Source of the DNA: Gordionus sp. m RMFG-2023
Lineage: Eukaryota > Nematomorpha > Gordioida > Chordodea > Parachordodidae
Assembly (NCBI RefSeq): GCF_954871325.1
Contig: NC_088775.1
Coordinates: 40,587,561 to 40,651,560 of the forward strand
Reading direction: 5' to 3'
Length of the DNA stretch: 64,000 bases
The notes beneath the pieces were generated by a model. It ran no database searches. It saw only the letters and a list, made by a program, of their open reading frames with translations, and had not been told where the DNA came from. Positions 22,986 through 35,240 of this stretch are shown piece after piece; the first letter of the stretch is position 1, and each line of letters begins with the position of its first letter. Both the position numbers and the translations under genes were made by a program.

Positions 22986-24239
22986 GTATATAATATATAA
23001 CATTTAATGATTTTTACTTTATACATCTATAATAATAAGCCATACAACAAATAAAATTATAAATATTACAATCAAAAGTGTCTCTTTAAATTTTAAGTTA
23101 GAACTTGAAGATTTGAAACTGATATTATACCTTTTGGATACATTTTACATTTGCTTACGATAGAATTACTTCCTTGAATATAGGATACTGCATAGTATTT
23201 ATTATATTTGGGTCATGGTATAGTGTTATTTCACCTTATTCAGAATCAGATATTGATATAAAAACATCCATACTTATGCTAATTTATAAAATATAAATAA
23301 TAATATACAAATTAATAAACTATACTATAGGACAAATAGTGGCGGAAAAGATTCAAATGTGATATAAATGATTAAAAATAACCCGTTTTCCTTAAAAAAT
23401 TCTGATTTATATTTTTTGTTTTCAATGAATAAAAATAATATTTTTAAAAACTGAACAAACGTAAAACACAAAAGGGTTCTTCAAAAAAAAGGAACACGTT
23501 CAAAAGTTCTCAAAAATAAAAGGGCCATATTTTTTAAAGAAAAAAACGAACTTCTTTACAACATGAATATTTAGTTTAAAAGTATATTTGATCTAATTGC
23601 CTTTTTTAGACCATATATCTGCATCTGAATACATTCAAAATATATACTGATTTACATCGACTTAAGAAAAATAGAAAATAAGAGCCCATGTCAATTAACA
23701 TCAGCCTAAATTTTATTTTTATCAAATATAAAGTGGTGCTTATATAAACAAAAATCAAAATTTTTATTTATGAGAAATGGTATGGCACTCAAGTTTTTTG
23801 ATTTTTTTGTTGCTAGAATTGATGATAGACGAATTTTTAAATTACCCCTCCTCCACATCAGTGAATTAAATGTGCTGGAGCTCTCAATTGCAATAAAGTT
23901 ACATGATTTAATCTATTTTGAAGGGATTAATTGAACCCAAACATTGAAATATGTTTTCGATATATTAAAAATCTTCCAAAAATATGATTATAATCATTTT
24001 AACGATGAGCGTTCATTTTTAATACCGGGCAAAACAGAATTGATTAAGTTATTATACTTACTACCTTTTTTTTAAATTTCATTTTAAGTTTTCTTTTCTT
24101 TATCATTTGATTTTTAACGAATCTAACAAAAGCAAAACTATTATAAAGGATTGATTGCTTTATGGCCCCTATTAAAATATAATCCTTAAAGTTTATTCAA
24201 ATTTTTTTATTTATATATTACTCGATTTAATAAAAAATC
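22986..24239. other. AT-rich DNA, nothing recognised
   Basis: No convincing open frame or inverted-repeat pair. Near 23460-23550 GGAACACGTTCAAAAG-like words recur, perhaps the end of an old element. Confidence 0.45.
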
Positions 24240-24500
24240 TCACGACAGGAACGACTGTTCAACACGCCAATTATAACAGCCCGACTCCTACGGATCCCTC
24301 CCCCCAGTGCCTGATGGCCAACGACTCCTACATTGAAACCACGTTCAAAACTCTCGTCACTTTTTTTAACCGCATTGCTTCCTCTTCTCCGCATTTTTCC
24401 CCACCCCCTTACTCCTGCAAGGATACGCTAAACCAAATATTATTAACATTTCAGGAGTATCGGCGCGTTAAACGGGAACATTCAATTAAATTTTTTTAAT
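24240..24500 (+). other. GC-rich, coding-like island of unknown origin
   Basis: About 240 bp of near-balanced composition within very AT-rich DNA. A plus frame from an ATG (24314-24499, 61 codons) reads MANDSYIETTFKTLVTFF and then a Ser/Pro-rich segment; codons are often C-ending, unlike the rest of the window. An AG at about 24455 (ACATTTCAG) could be a splice acceptor. Possibilities are the start of a retroelement frame, a first exon or recently transferred DNA. I do not recognise the protein. Confidence 0.35.
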
Positions 24501-25599
24501 GCTCATTTCGAATCAATTTTTTTTATAAATAATTTATAAATTTTGTTTTAAAATGAATCATCATACCACTATCATTTTCTATTTCACTAACTTGTTATTT
24601 ACTCAGATCATGTTAATCAAACTTTTTAGGAAGAGTTTCTTAATCATGGCTTTTAAAAACTAGTCCCTTTTTAAAAAATTCTTTGAATTTTATTTTAAGA
24701 GGTTACATTGATCTCTTGCGCTTAAAGTAGATTTATACTTTATTTTTAATCATAATTTGATACACAACACAAAATTTACTGATAATTATTGATACAAAAA
24801 AAGTATAGTAAAAATATCACAGTATTTAATATACTATTTAAATGCAATTAGTAATCTTATAAATATACTTCTCATATTACCATTTTTTAAAGTTCAATTA
24901 TATTTATAAATACTTTCCCTATTATTTAAATTTTATGGTTTTTTATAAAAGATTTATATAAAATATAATATCTTAATGGCGTAAGGCTCTTTTTTAAGAT
25001 TTATAAAACACGTTTTTTGAATACATAAGATTATAGAATTATAAATATTGTTTAATGATATTAAAGATACATTCTGATATATTAATTTCTTTACTGTTAT
25101 TTTTTACCAAACAATGAAAATTTGTTACTACTCAAAATATACAATGTAATATTAATATCATATACCCAATTTGTTAATTGTTTTTTTATTATTTTAATAT
25201 GGCATTTCTTTATGGAAATAGTTATTAACAATAAAAGGCATTCAGAATTTAGCAAATCGAAAATTTTTAAACAATAGCTATAAATTTAACTATTTTTAAA
25301 GACTCCTATTTAATTACTCAGGTATATGTTTAGATAATTTCTAAAGACTCAGAATAAATATTTAGAAAAAAACACCTAATGATCAGAATATTTCTTAATG
25401 TTCAGATTAAAAACTAAATTTCCCAGAATTTGTTCAGATATAAAAAAAAATAAGATGCTCAGAAAAATATATGAAACGCTCATAATTATTCACTTAATTG
25501 CTATGAAATATTTTTTAAAAACTATTTATTTTAAGAATTTGTATATGATTGAATTTTTCAAGAAAAATATGGGCCCACATAAATTACTGGTTTATGAGA
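24501..25599. other. AT-rich DNA, nothing recognised
   Basis: Low-complexity sequence; the frames present are of chance length. Confidence 0.5.
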
Positions 25600-25605
25600 G
25601 CCTAT

Positions 25606-25790
25606 TTTAAAAACTATAAAAACGGCTAGCCCAATATTTTTGCTAAAAAATATTACGCAAGCCTGGAGATTTAGCTCATAGATGGCAGAAATGTTTGGAC
25701 ATCTAAATCTCTAAGTATGCACAATATTATTTTGGGTAAAATTTTAATTTAAAATTGGTGAAATCCATTTATTTAACAGCACTACTTTTG
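25606..25790. mobile_element. MITE-1 copy
   Basis: Contains ATTACGCAAGCCTGGAGATT, GCTCATAGATGGCAGAAATG and a right end TTTAACAGCACTAC. The left end is degraded. Confidence 0.65.
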
Positions 25791-26018
25791 AAAACTTTTT
25801 TGAAATATATATAAAAAAATTTACTAACATAATCTTCGATTAAGCTTTATTTAAAATTTATCAAAAAAATATATCAACATTTAGATTTTTTTAAATAATA
25901 TTTAATTAAATCCATAGAAAAAGTTATTTTCGCCAATTTTGTTATTAATTTCTAGATATATGGTCTTATATAAAAGATAAACATTCAATATATATTATTT
26001 ATTTTTTTAAATATATTA

Positions 26019-26578
26019 GTGTTGTTAAAAGCTGCTTTTAAAAGAAGCGCGCTATCGCTACCTCCAAAAGCGCTATTAGATACTTTTTACGTTACTTTAG
26101 ATTTTTTTAAAAAATATTTTTTACTATCTACTTTCACAAATAAAAATAATGACTAAAATTTCAAATATATATATTATTTATTTATTTTTTATTACAACTC
26201 AATAATAACATTTCCATACTATCATATCCACGTCTAGAGCTACGATAAGGAAGTATAAGCGACTAAATAATCTTCAATACTAGTACGCAATGCAGTATTG
26301 AATTGAATATTACTGCTATAAAGTAGTAATGGCGTTACCTTTTTGAAGAAGATGCAACGAGAACGCGTTTCTTTATTTTGAGTAACGGTGACACAAAACG
26401 TTACTCGTTACTTTAAATTTTTCCTAAAAGATATGGAAAAATTTTATATTATAAAACTTTAATTTCGGGCTACTTCGTTACTTTCTAAAATAGAAGCGAA
26501 CTATCGCTATATTTTATAAAAAGTAGCGTGCTAAAGCTACCGCTAAAAGAAAAAAGTAGCGCGCTACTTTAAGAACAC
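26019..26578 (-). mobile_element. Second copy of the 364-1717 hAT family
   Basis: Ends GTGTTGTTAAAAGC and CTTTAAGAACAC are flanked by a 7-bp TATATTA (26012-26018, 26579-26585). Subterminal GTAGCGCGCTA repeats and a minus-strand relic of the C-terminal dimerisation domain (about 26290-26200) match the first copy. Part of a second hAT type with GTAACG-rich sequence (about 26320-26460, similar to 62110-62270) is embedded, so this is probably a composite of two insertions. Confidence 0.75.
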
Positions 26579-26589
26579 TATATTAGTTG

Positions 26590-28470
26590 CTTTCATTAAT
26601 GACTGTTAGAATATTTTATAATCCCAGAAACTTCTACCACACTAAGGGGGGGGGGGTGTATGATTCATTCTCATTGAAATTGGAGGAAATAGGTTATGGC
26701 GCTATATTTATTTAATAAAATTGGAGGGGTGGTAGGTTAGTAGCATTGATTTTCCAATTTTGATTTGGTGCGTGGGGGTAGTTAGTGGAATAGGAGACAT
26801 TAACTTAGGGGTGGAGGTGTTTCTGACCCTACCCCCTAGACCGATCTGCTTTGAACGCATAAGGTTTAAAGTTGATGTCTAAAAGGTGTGCTAATTTTTC
26901 TCCAAAAATAGACTTCACTAGACTAGACAAACTTTTTAAGATATATATTATTATATGATATAATCCGTTACTTATTTTTTTAAATTATTTCCCAAAAGTA
27001 ACCATACGTATTGAATTAGATTGATATATATAAAAAACCATTTTAGGTCGTAAAATATCTTCAAAATCTGGAGATCCAAATGAATGTTTTTATTAAAAAC
27101 ATCAGATTTCAATGATAGTTTGCAAATCAAATCTAGTTTCTTCATGGTTTAATGCCTGCCATGATCTAAAAAAATTTTTAATTATTTTAAGATCCTGTTA
27201 TTGTTATTTTTTGCTTTTTGGATATGTTTTTAATGATACTTCATTTTTTTTAATAATTGATTCTATCAATTTTTAAAAAATATTTTATTCTAATTTTCAT
27301 TTTATATATAATAAATATATATATGCTTTTATATTATAATAATTATACATAAAATATATTTATTTATAAAATATAAATTAATAGGCTGCATATCGACAAA
27401 AAATACGCGATTTTGCGACAATCCCTTTTAAAATGAATTAAACTCGATATGTTGGTTATATATTGTATTAATTTTATATGAATCCTAATTTTAAGCTCTA
27501 CTTAAATTCATAAATTATATATCATTTGCAACTCTTAGAATTTTCCCAATATAGATATATTGATAATAAACATCTGATGAGTTACAGAATGAGGGCTTAG
27601 CTGAAAATATTTTTTAAGAAAATTTTAGGGCTAGAAATGTTATACAATTTATATTTCTCCACTAAATATTTATTGGTAATTTGAGATTCCTAAAACCTAG
27701 GCGATGCCCGTACTAGATGGTCCATAATTTGGATTTTTTTGAGCTAGTAATGTTCAAGAGTAATCAAATATTTTTTAGCATTAAAATATTTATGTGAATT
27801 ACATTTTGGGAAGCATTTAGATGGTTGGCAATAATTGATCATCTCCATATTTTCAAATGTATCACAAATATGATAACAGGAAAAAAGTAGGCGAAAAAAA
27901 CTCGATCACCAAAATTTCGGGGGAAAAAACTTGATAATAAAAATCTGTAGGAAGATAATATTAAAGATCAAGAATTAATCTTACATTTTTAAGTGCATGT
28001 ATATCCATTATTTAAGTACATGTATATCCATTACATCGATTCAAGGGGGACGGGGAAAATTGTGACCTCGACAGAGTTCAGAAAATTGGCCTTATTAGAT
28101 GGGACTTGGCATATGCTTAAAAAATTTAGGAAATCGAGTAGGGCTAGACTGGGGCTTAAAATATTTTTGAAAAAATTCGAGCCGCGCCATTATAATAGAA
28201 AAGGATGTTTTCGTTTGCTAAAAATGGTATTTAGAAACAAATCAATTTGTTATTTTATTTAGCTTCATAAAAATGCTTATAATTTTGAAAGAAAATAAAT
28301 TAAAATAAAAAGTTAATTTATTTTGTGATTAAAAAGAAATATCCCAAAAATGCAAAATCTCTGCCATATAATCCCGGTCTCCCCTCACAAAAAATATTCG
28401 TCCTCAATAGCCTTGCCTATGGTGAATAATGCACTGAAAAATTGCTAGAATATCTTAAAGGAATCCAATT
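26590..28470. other. AT-rich DNA with a G-rich patch
   Basis: A run of about 13 G at about 26646 and a G-rich zone to 26830 resemble eroded element ends. The remainder shows no frame or repeat I can support; the frame at 27993-28262 looks like chance. Confidence 0.4.
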
Positions 28471-28481
28471 CAAACCTTATT

Positions 28482-29825
28482 TTAGAAGTTATAAAAAATG
28501 AATATATATTTTTTAATGGGCATTTTAGCTAATTTTGAGAAATGCCACATTGGTGGAGACTCTTGAGGTGGAATATTAATTTTAAAAAAACTTATAAATA
28601 TGGTTTTAAAACATGTGTCTTTACTATAATATGAATTTCCCTGATACATTATAATGGTGCAATTTAACTTATGTTACTGATCTTTGATTAATTTTATATA
28701 ATAAATTGAAATTAATTATATTTCGGACCACTTTTTACCAGAATGTTGGTGAGCTCGCTATCATCTATCATTTCTATTTGGCGATACGAATAAAAATTTA
28801 ATAAAGAAGATTTTAACATGGAATTTTAAAAAAGAAGATAATCTCAAAATAATTATTGTAACTTTTATCTTTTTTGCATTCTTCATAATTTTGATTTTCA
28901 TCATTTATTTCTACAGGAACGTCTCCCGAACCTTTTTAGAATTATATTTAAATTAAAATTAAATGTCATAATAATTTTTTTTTAAAATTATCTGTCAAAT
29001 CAATCAACGAGATATTTACTAGGGATGTTGTTTGAATTATCATCAACGTCTGTTATATTTACAATAATGTGAAAGTTGTTTAAATTTTGGTCATGATTAT
29101 TTAAATATCTTCTTGGCCTAGAATACATAGGTTCATCTATTTCCAAATCAATATGGTAAACATATAGATCATTATTTCCTAAGGAAGGATTTATTTTTAA
29201 ATATAGCTATTACAAATTACTTTTTAGGTGTCCATTGTCATCAAACATTTTAGAAAAAGGAACATCTTGAGTTTGATCATAGTAATTGTAATTGTCATCT
29301 CTTTCAAGCTTTCGCTTATATTCGGAATGGTATATTTTAAAAATATCTGGAATATCCTCTGTCCAAATATTGACAGTTTTAGAAGTGTTTCGGTTGGTTT
29401 TTATTATTATGTTCGAACTCAATACTACTGGGTTCTCGTTATAATATTCATTAGATCTTATCGGATTGGCTACACTGTGTAATAATTTTAAACCTTGGGT
29501 TATTATACCATTTGGATACAAATTTTCGCGTCTAGACAAAAATTTTTCATATTTTTTTTCAACCTCTGCAGCATATTTATTTATCCTATTCTCGGTCATT
29601 AAAAGCTCTGTGATGTATTTAATAAAATAAAAATTTATAATCTACATATATCTTGTGATGGTTACGATAATTTATTCAAAGAGAATATTAAGTTTTTTTT
29701 TGACCCCTCCTTAAACATTAATTTATTATTTATAATTAGCAACAGATTACACTTGCTCAAAATTTGTTTAGGTGAATAATGAAAATGAAAAAAATAAATA
29801 ATACTTTACCTAAATTGAATGCCAT
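28482..29825 (-). CDS. Unrecognised spliced gene, 5-6 small exons
   Basis: Minus-strand model: exon 1 29825-29810 (ATG GCA TTC...), exon 2 29607-29221, exon 3 29178-29020, exon 4 28931-28863, exon 5 28773-28739, and possibly a last exon 28559-28482 ending in TAA. Each junction has GT-AG ends and the phases fit throughout (four phase-1 junctions, then phase 0). The total, 744 nt, encodes about 247 residues. Introns are short (202, 42, 88, 89 and about 179 nt). The protein is hydrophilic and charged: a helical N-terminal part (KYAAEVEKKYEKFLSRRE), an Asn/Asp-rich middle (DDNYNYYDQTQDVPFSK) and an acidic stretch (VEINDENQNYEECKKDK). No signal peptide or membrane helix is seen. I recognise no family. 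Exons 2 and 3 are the most secure, exon 5 and the last exon the least. Confidence 0.55.
29020..29178 (-). CDS. Unrecognised gene, exon 3
   Basis: Acceptor CCTTCCTTAG and donor CCCTA/GTAAAT. The 42-nt intron separating it from exon 2 keeps the frame (K-R-N-N-D). Encodes YVYHIDLEIDEPMYS and NFHIIVNITDVDDNSNN. The latter faintly resembles a cadherin DxNDNxP strand, but nothing else supports that. Confidence 0.55.
29221..29607 (-). CDS. Unrecognised gene, main exon 2
   Basis: The longest exon of the model, open for 129 codons. The acceptor is ACATCACAG before AGCTTTTAATG; the donor is AAAAA/GTAATT. If exon 1 is real, the protein starts MAFNLELLMTENR; otherwise the ATG at 29599 is the start. The base composition is coding-like and clearly different from the AT-rich flanks. 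Confidence 0.6.
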
Positions 29826-30220
29826 AAATAATAACAGAATAAGTTCCATGAATTATTTAATATTTATCTTATATAAAAACAAGATTGGAATTCGATCCAT
29901 GGTTTTAAATGTAAATTATTTAATATTCAATCTTATATATTAAATATATATTTTATGTTATGTTCTAAGGAGTTATAAAAAAAATTATTTTTTTAAAAAT
30001 GATATAGAATTGCTATAAAATACGTAAAAATTTGGCGTATTTTTTTATATTAATTTTGTAATATTATATTAAATTAAATAATGTAAGGTAAAAATAGTAA
30101 TTATTCAGTGAAATGCGGAAATTGTCAAGTTTATGTTATATATATTTTTTAAATAATAAAAAATTTTTTTTAAATATCATTAAGAATATTTTTAATAGTT
30201 TTCAAGGAGTATCAACAATT
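29826..30220. other. AT-rich DNA, upstream of the unrecognised gene
   Basis: Would hold the promoter if the first exon at 29825 is right. No TATA or initiator element stands out from the AT background. Confidence 0.3.
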
Positions 30221-30221
30221 C

Positions 30222-31450
30222 TTCTCCAAGAATCGGAGTGCTCCACTCGACATTTAAAATATCTTTAGATAAGAGTCTATTTTAATTTATAATTAATAAA
30301 TAAAAACAATGTACAAAAATATTAATTTTTGACTTTGTTAGATCACTGTAAATTATGTGCAATTTTCATAATTTTATGCTCTATAATATTTCCCTGTTGT
30401 GCACCTTTTTTAAATTTTCTAAAGAAAATTATGATAAAGAATGTAGTAAAGAAATTAACAGTTAAATAGTCGCATGATTTTTTATTCAATTATTATTTAT
30501 ATAAATAAATTAAAATTAATTATAGATTGTTAATTATTTATAAGTAGTAACCCTATTTATTTCCAATTTATAATAAATAAAATTGAAATATAGCATTTTA
30601 AGCAAAAAATAACTAACAAATTTAATTTAAATTGCTCATATAAATTTTTTTATGCAATCATTAGGAGGTAGTATATTCAGGGTTGGCAAATCGGTCAATT
30701 GACCGGTCAAATTCAGTCAACTAACCGGGGAGTATTTACCCTTGTCAAATACTCTAAACTGCTTATTTATTAAGTCCCCAATATCAAGAGGAGGGGCATC
30801 ACTAGTAGTGAATTTAATAAAGTATGTTATAATACAAGAATTGGGCATTTTAGAAGGTATTGATGGTCAAAACGTTTAAAGTGATATCATAAATTTCAGA
30901 AGTAAAAGTGGCATGTTTAATAGCAAATTATGTAGAAAGCAGTAACTTCTATATGGAAAAAAATTTCGGCCTCTAGTTAGAGAAATGAGCTATGCCCACT
31001 ATGCCCATTAAGAGAATTAACATTTTACTAACAATTCTTAATTCTACTTCTTCTTTAGAAAGAAATTGATTGATTTCGGTAATAATCTTAATAAAATAGT
31101 AATTGATTGAAGATCTTAACAACAATAAAATGATTAAAAAATATGAAAGAAAATGATAATATTGAATATGAAGGAATCAGAACAAGACTGCAACGGGGAG
31201 CGAAACATTAGTTATTGAGTGACAATGAATTTAAAAAATATTATAAAATTAATATAAGTTAATATTGTTTAAAATAATATTTATTTGAATTTGACCGTAT
31301 CGTATTTGACCGGTCAATTACACAACCCTGATATTATTATCTCTCAATATTTTTCACTTAAAAATTAAATAAGTTTTTCATATATTTGAATCTAAATCTT
31401 AAATTTTTTTCCCAGTTTCAACAATTTTTCACGTGGAGCAAGCACTCTAA
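30222..31450. mobile_element. GGAGTGCTCCAC-ended transposon with hAT inside
   Basis: Left GAATCGGAGTGCTCCACTCG (about 30228) and right GTGGAGCAAGCACTCTAATT (about 31433) are imperfect complements related to the ends at 13552/15291. The interior is interrupted by the 30678-31330 hAT. No transposase was read. Confidence 0.5.
30678..31330. mobile_element. CAGGGTTGGCAA hAT family, complete ends
   Basis: Starts CAGGGTTGGCAAATCGGTC and ends TCAATTACACAACCCTG. Subterminal GGTCAATTGACCGGTCAAAT palindromes are present at both ends. There is no intact frame. A clean 8-bp target duplication is not evident (AGTATATT / ATATTATT). Confidence 0.75.
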
Positions 31451-32578
31451 TTTTGGATGACAAATAAATAATATTAAAAACCGTTATTTATATGAATGTA
31501 GTATCATTTTTCGAAGTTTCATATATTAACTTATAAAATTATAAATCTAATTTGCATTTAATTACAAAAGGAAAGCAGGTAAGGTTAAGGGATAGGGTCT
31601 TAATGACTGGAAGGGGCGGTATTTAGAGGTTAGCCCCCCCCCCCACAAAAATTTCCTAGCCTCCAAACGAAAAATTGCAGATTTTACATTTTTGCTATTT
31701 TATACATTTAAAATCGAGTTGTAAAAGTATAAATATTACGTAAATTAGCTTAATGTTTTAGGCATTTTAAGGGTCTAGTTAGACAAGAATTAAGCATATT
31801 TAAGTAAGTGGTAATAAAATAATGATCCTTAGAACATTTTATAAATATATTTATATATAACTTTCGTAAAAGTTAATTCGATATAAAAAACATTCGAATA
31901 TTATTTCAACAATAAATAAATTAACTTTTACTATCGAAACTTTAAATATTTGATCATAGCCACAAATCAATAAACAAGCAGATAATATAATATTTTATAG
32001 ATAAAAGACCATTAAAATATAAAGTATAATATATATAAAATATTACTACAATGTTAATATTACAATAATTATCAGGGATCCAAACTCTGAATAGACCCGT
32101 TAAACAGGTATTATCTATTATTATTTGCAGGACCGAACCTAAACAGTCCAAAAACTTGTCCCCCAAACCTGAAACTAACCTCTAATACTGTAAAACAATT
32201 TCAATCATTTGGATATCTTAATTGTTTTAAAGAGAATTATCAATTTAGCATACAAAAATGTTTTCAACCATAAGATTTATTTTTTCTCCTTTCAGATACA
32301 ATTTGACAGAAGTGAATCTTGAAAATATTTTAATTATGATTTTTTTTAGGGAATATTAATAATATTTAAAAAATATTTTCTCTATAAATCTAATCATATT
32401 TTAGGGTTAAATATGTTCAAAGAAAACCAGAACAACATAAGAAAATATTTGCAGTAATAATTTATTAAAGAGGACAAAATCCTTTCTAGCACCTTTTCGC
32501 TTATAGACAGATTGAATTGAAGTGAGAGAGTTTGATTTCGGCTGGAATTGTTTAAACTACAACAGGGAATTATAATGG
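31451..32578. other. AT-rich DNA with a poly-C tract
   Basis: A C run of about 13 at about 31632 lies in a short GC-richer patch (31575-31675), probably an eroded element. The rest, including the frames on the minus strand at 31954-32585, shows nothing recognisable. Confidence 0.4.
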
Positions 32579-32586
32579 TCGACACT

Positions 32587-33359
32587 AGTGTTGTTAAACA
32601 GCTCGATTTGAGCAGATTTTTTAAAATGGTTAACTCAATAATTTATCCAGAAAAAATAGTACTCAAGCAGCGTCTACATGACAGGATTTTCACAGGATGA
32701 AAACCCCTTTCAAAAACCTGTGCCTATCCCCCTAAAAAAATTCACCGTCTTCGGCGCCGATGTTTTCCTATTTTTTATTTCACCTTTATTATAATGATAC
32801 TCTATCAAAAAATTTAAAAAGAATAATTTAAATTATTTTATCTCTACTACCAACTATCGATATTTTGTGATTATAAAGGAGTTATTTTTTAGATAATAAT
32901 ATCAATTACCCCACCATATACAATGAATTCATTATTATAGCATTATGAGCTTGCTGAAAATGTCTAAACCTTTTAAATTAAAGGATAGCAGAAAGTTTTA
33001 TTTGAAAAATAATGTCTATGATTGTTTGCAATATATAGATTTGGTTGATGAATTGTATTATAATAATTCTTAAATAAAACATTAATTTTTACAGTATAAT
33101 AGATAACCCACCAAAAAATGTATCCTACCCCCATTAAAGCCGCCTACTCCCCTCAAAAAAATAGGATGCGAACTGCTCCTACCCCCCCCCCCCCCGTTTA
33201 TGTAGACATGTGCTCAAGTCTGAAGATTTTGCTCATAGATGGAAAAGGCTTTGACATCTATCAGAGAAATCTCAAGGCTTAGGGCAATATATTTCTGCCT
33301 AAAATTATTTAAGCCGTTTTTAAAAAATAGGCTCAAATCGATCCGTTTAACCATATTAA
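32587..33359. mobile_element. MITE-1 copy split by MITE-2, exact 8-bp TSD
   Basis: Starts AGTGTTGTTAAACAGCTCG and ends GCTCAAATCGATCCGTTTAA (plus a few bases), flanked by an exact 8-bp TCGACACT (32579-32586, 33360-33367). Its middle was split by MITE-2 (32668-33212). Confidence 0.85.
32668..33212. mobile_element. MITE-2 copy inside MITE-1
   Basis: Starts CAGCGTCTACATGACAGG and ends TTTATGTAGACATGTG, with a CTCAAG duplication (32662-32667, 33213-33218). Contains a long poly-C tract near its right end. It matches 51833-52295 in reverse orientation (shared TTGTGATTATAAAGGAGTTA and ATAGATTTGGT words). Confidence 0.8.
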
Positions 33360-33369
33360 TCGACACTAA

Positions 33370-35240
33370 CACTAAGCATGAATGTTGGTAAGAGTAATAG
33401 AGAAATTTGCATTTGCGCCGGCTTTAAAACTATTTTAAGTCTTTGTATTTTTTATGATCACCCACCTTGTATTCCTTTGTTAAATAATTTATTAGAAAAG
33501 GTGGAAGGAGGAAAAAAAATAACGGTCGTAAATCTAAGGGATACTTACATTCGAGTGGAGGGAGAGCTGGCATCGCAGGATCTAATGATTGCAATGCATT
33601 TCTTTAGGTGCATTCCAGCATTTTAATGAACTACTGAAAGACTATTTGATATCTGAGACATATTTAGACATGTAATTGTAACGGGAAATGATGATGAAAA
33701 TCATTTTCGCATTCTTAGATCAAAAATCATGATGAAAGGTATGTTTTTTACAGGAATCTGTTTCTTTTTTCATACAATTGAGAAATAAGGGATACACCCG
33801 ACGCTAGGAAATAAAGCAATTCGGGATCCGCCAAGTCAAACCAAAGAACGTGTAGCAATTATGAGCTTTCTTGGGCTTTATCTAACAAACGAATTATACG
33901 GTATCCTCAATTCTCCGTACCGCTCTATAAGTTTCGCATAATGTTAGCATGGCAATGGCCTCCTCAAGATAAAAGTTATATCAAATAAAGTTAAAACGCT
34001 TTCGTCTACGGAGAAAATTTTTTATTCTTATCTGTCAACCCTTATTTGAATGCAGCGTGTTAATATAAGATTAAGAGTGGTCGTCCTGTTACGCAAATTA
34101 CAGGGTAAAGAAGGTATAAAGCCAATCATATATACTTCTCGCACGTTATTGAATTTCGAGAATCCGTCGACAAAGAGGCGTGTGTGATGAAGAAGTTCAT
34201 CCATATATATATGGTTGAAAATTCATAGTAAGATAAGAATTGATCAATATCGACTATAAAGACTTTTTGGAGAAGGGTTATTTGCTCAAGGTTTCCAATA
34301 GTTTTGGCATCTTGAGCAAAAACGTTTACTTATTGATTATACAATAATAGAGTATCAACTAGGTTAAGATGAATGTTCTAACGGACGCGTTTTGAAAACC
34401 GGTAGCAGGAATATATAAACCCAACATGTGGACAACTAGGGATTAATGAAAAAAAACTATTTATAAAATGCATTGCTGGTGGCACAGAAATGATATTTCA
34501 GAGAACTATGTTAAAGAATGTATTGTGTTACAAATCCTTATATGAATTGTAATCAAATTGTCGAAGGCTCGTGGGAGAGACTTGAATTTAATTGAATCTA
34601 GTATTAATAAAAAAGAATATATATAAAAATTAAATAATTCGATCAAATCTTGAAATTTATACCACAAAAATAAGTTTCTTGAATTATAAAACCATACACT
34701 GACTTTTATTTTAAAATTTTTTCATTTATATACATTTTTTTTAATATGCAAAAACACTACAATTATATTAAAAATTCATAAAAATAATAAAAATTACAAG
34801 CATTCATAAAAATAATTAAAATTACAGGTCTATTCAAGTTCATAAAAAAAAAAAATTCCTAGACTGCATATTCAAATTAATATTTAACAATCGTCGATCA
34901 TATATTCACAAACTAACAAATTATATAAAAATATAATTTATATTCAAATTAATACTTAACAATCGTCGATCACATATTCACAAAGCGAATATAACATATT
35001 GTTTGCCAAAAGAAGCCAATGTCATTGAAGTGCGTTTATATTTGTATAATGTTAGTAAAGGAGCCTTGGGAGAGAAAGTATTGATCTCGATAATTAGACA
35101 ATGGTAGATAGGATACTCTTGTGGACATATGTAGATTTGATTAAGACTTCTTAGCAGAAGGCATGATTAAGAGAGATGTGGTTTTCTAGATGCGGAATTC
35201 CTAGATATATTGTTTCAGACAATAACCCAAAGTTTTTTAT
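33370..35240 (+). mobile_element. Ty3/gypsy-type retroelement fossil, broken
   Basis: Plus-strand remains of a pol region in normal gypsy order: reverse transcriptase (about 33400-33900), RNase H-like stretch (about 34080-34200), and integrase core (about 35180-35240, CGIPRYIVSDNNPKF). The match rests on several recognisable family blocks. No gag, protease or flanking long terminal repeats were found; the left side abuts a MITE. It is a heavily decayed partial copy with many breaks, so probably old. A short tandem duplication lies within it at about 34867-34985. Confidence 0.75.

Noticed and set aside
27993-28262. 89-codon plus-strand frame
   Set aside because: Chance length for this composition boundary, no motif and no splice support.
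29020-29178. Cadherin repeat suggested by NITDVDDNSNN
   Set aside because: One short resemblance without the preceding calcium-binding motifs or a signal peptide.
29228-29482. Plus-strand hydrophobic frame
   Set aside because: It overlaps the main exon of the unrecognised minus-strand gene, which has consistent splice junctions; the hydrophobicity comes from AT-rich antisense.
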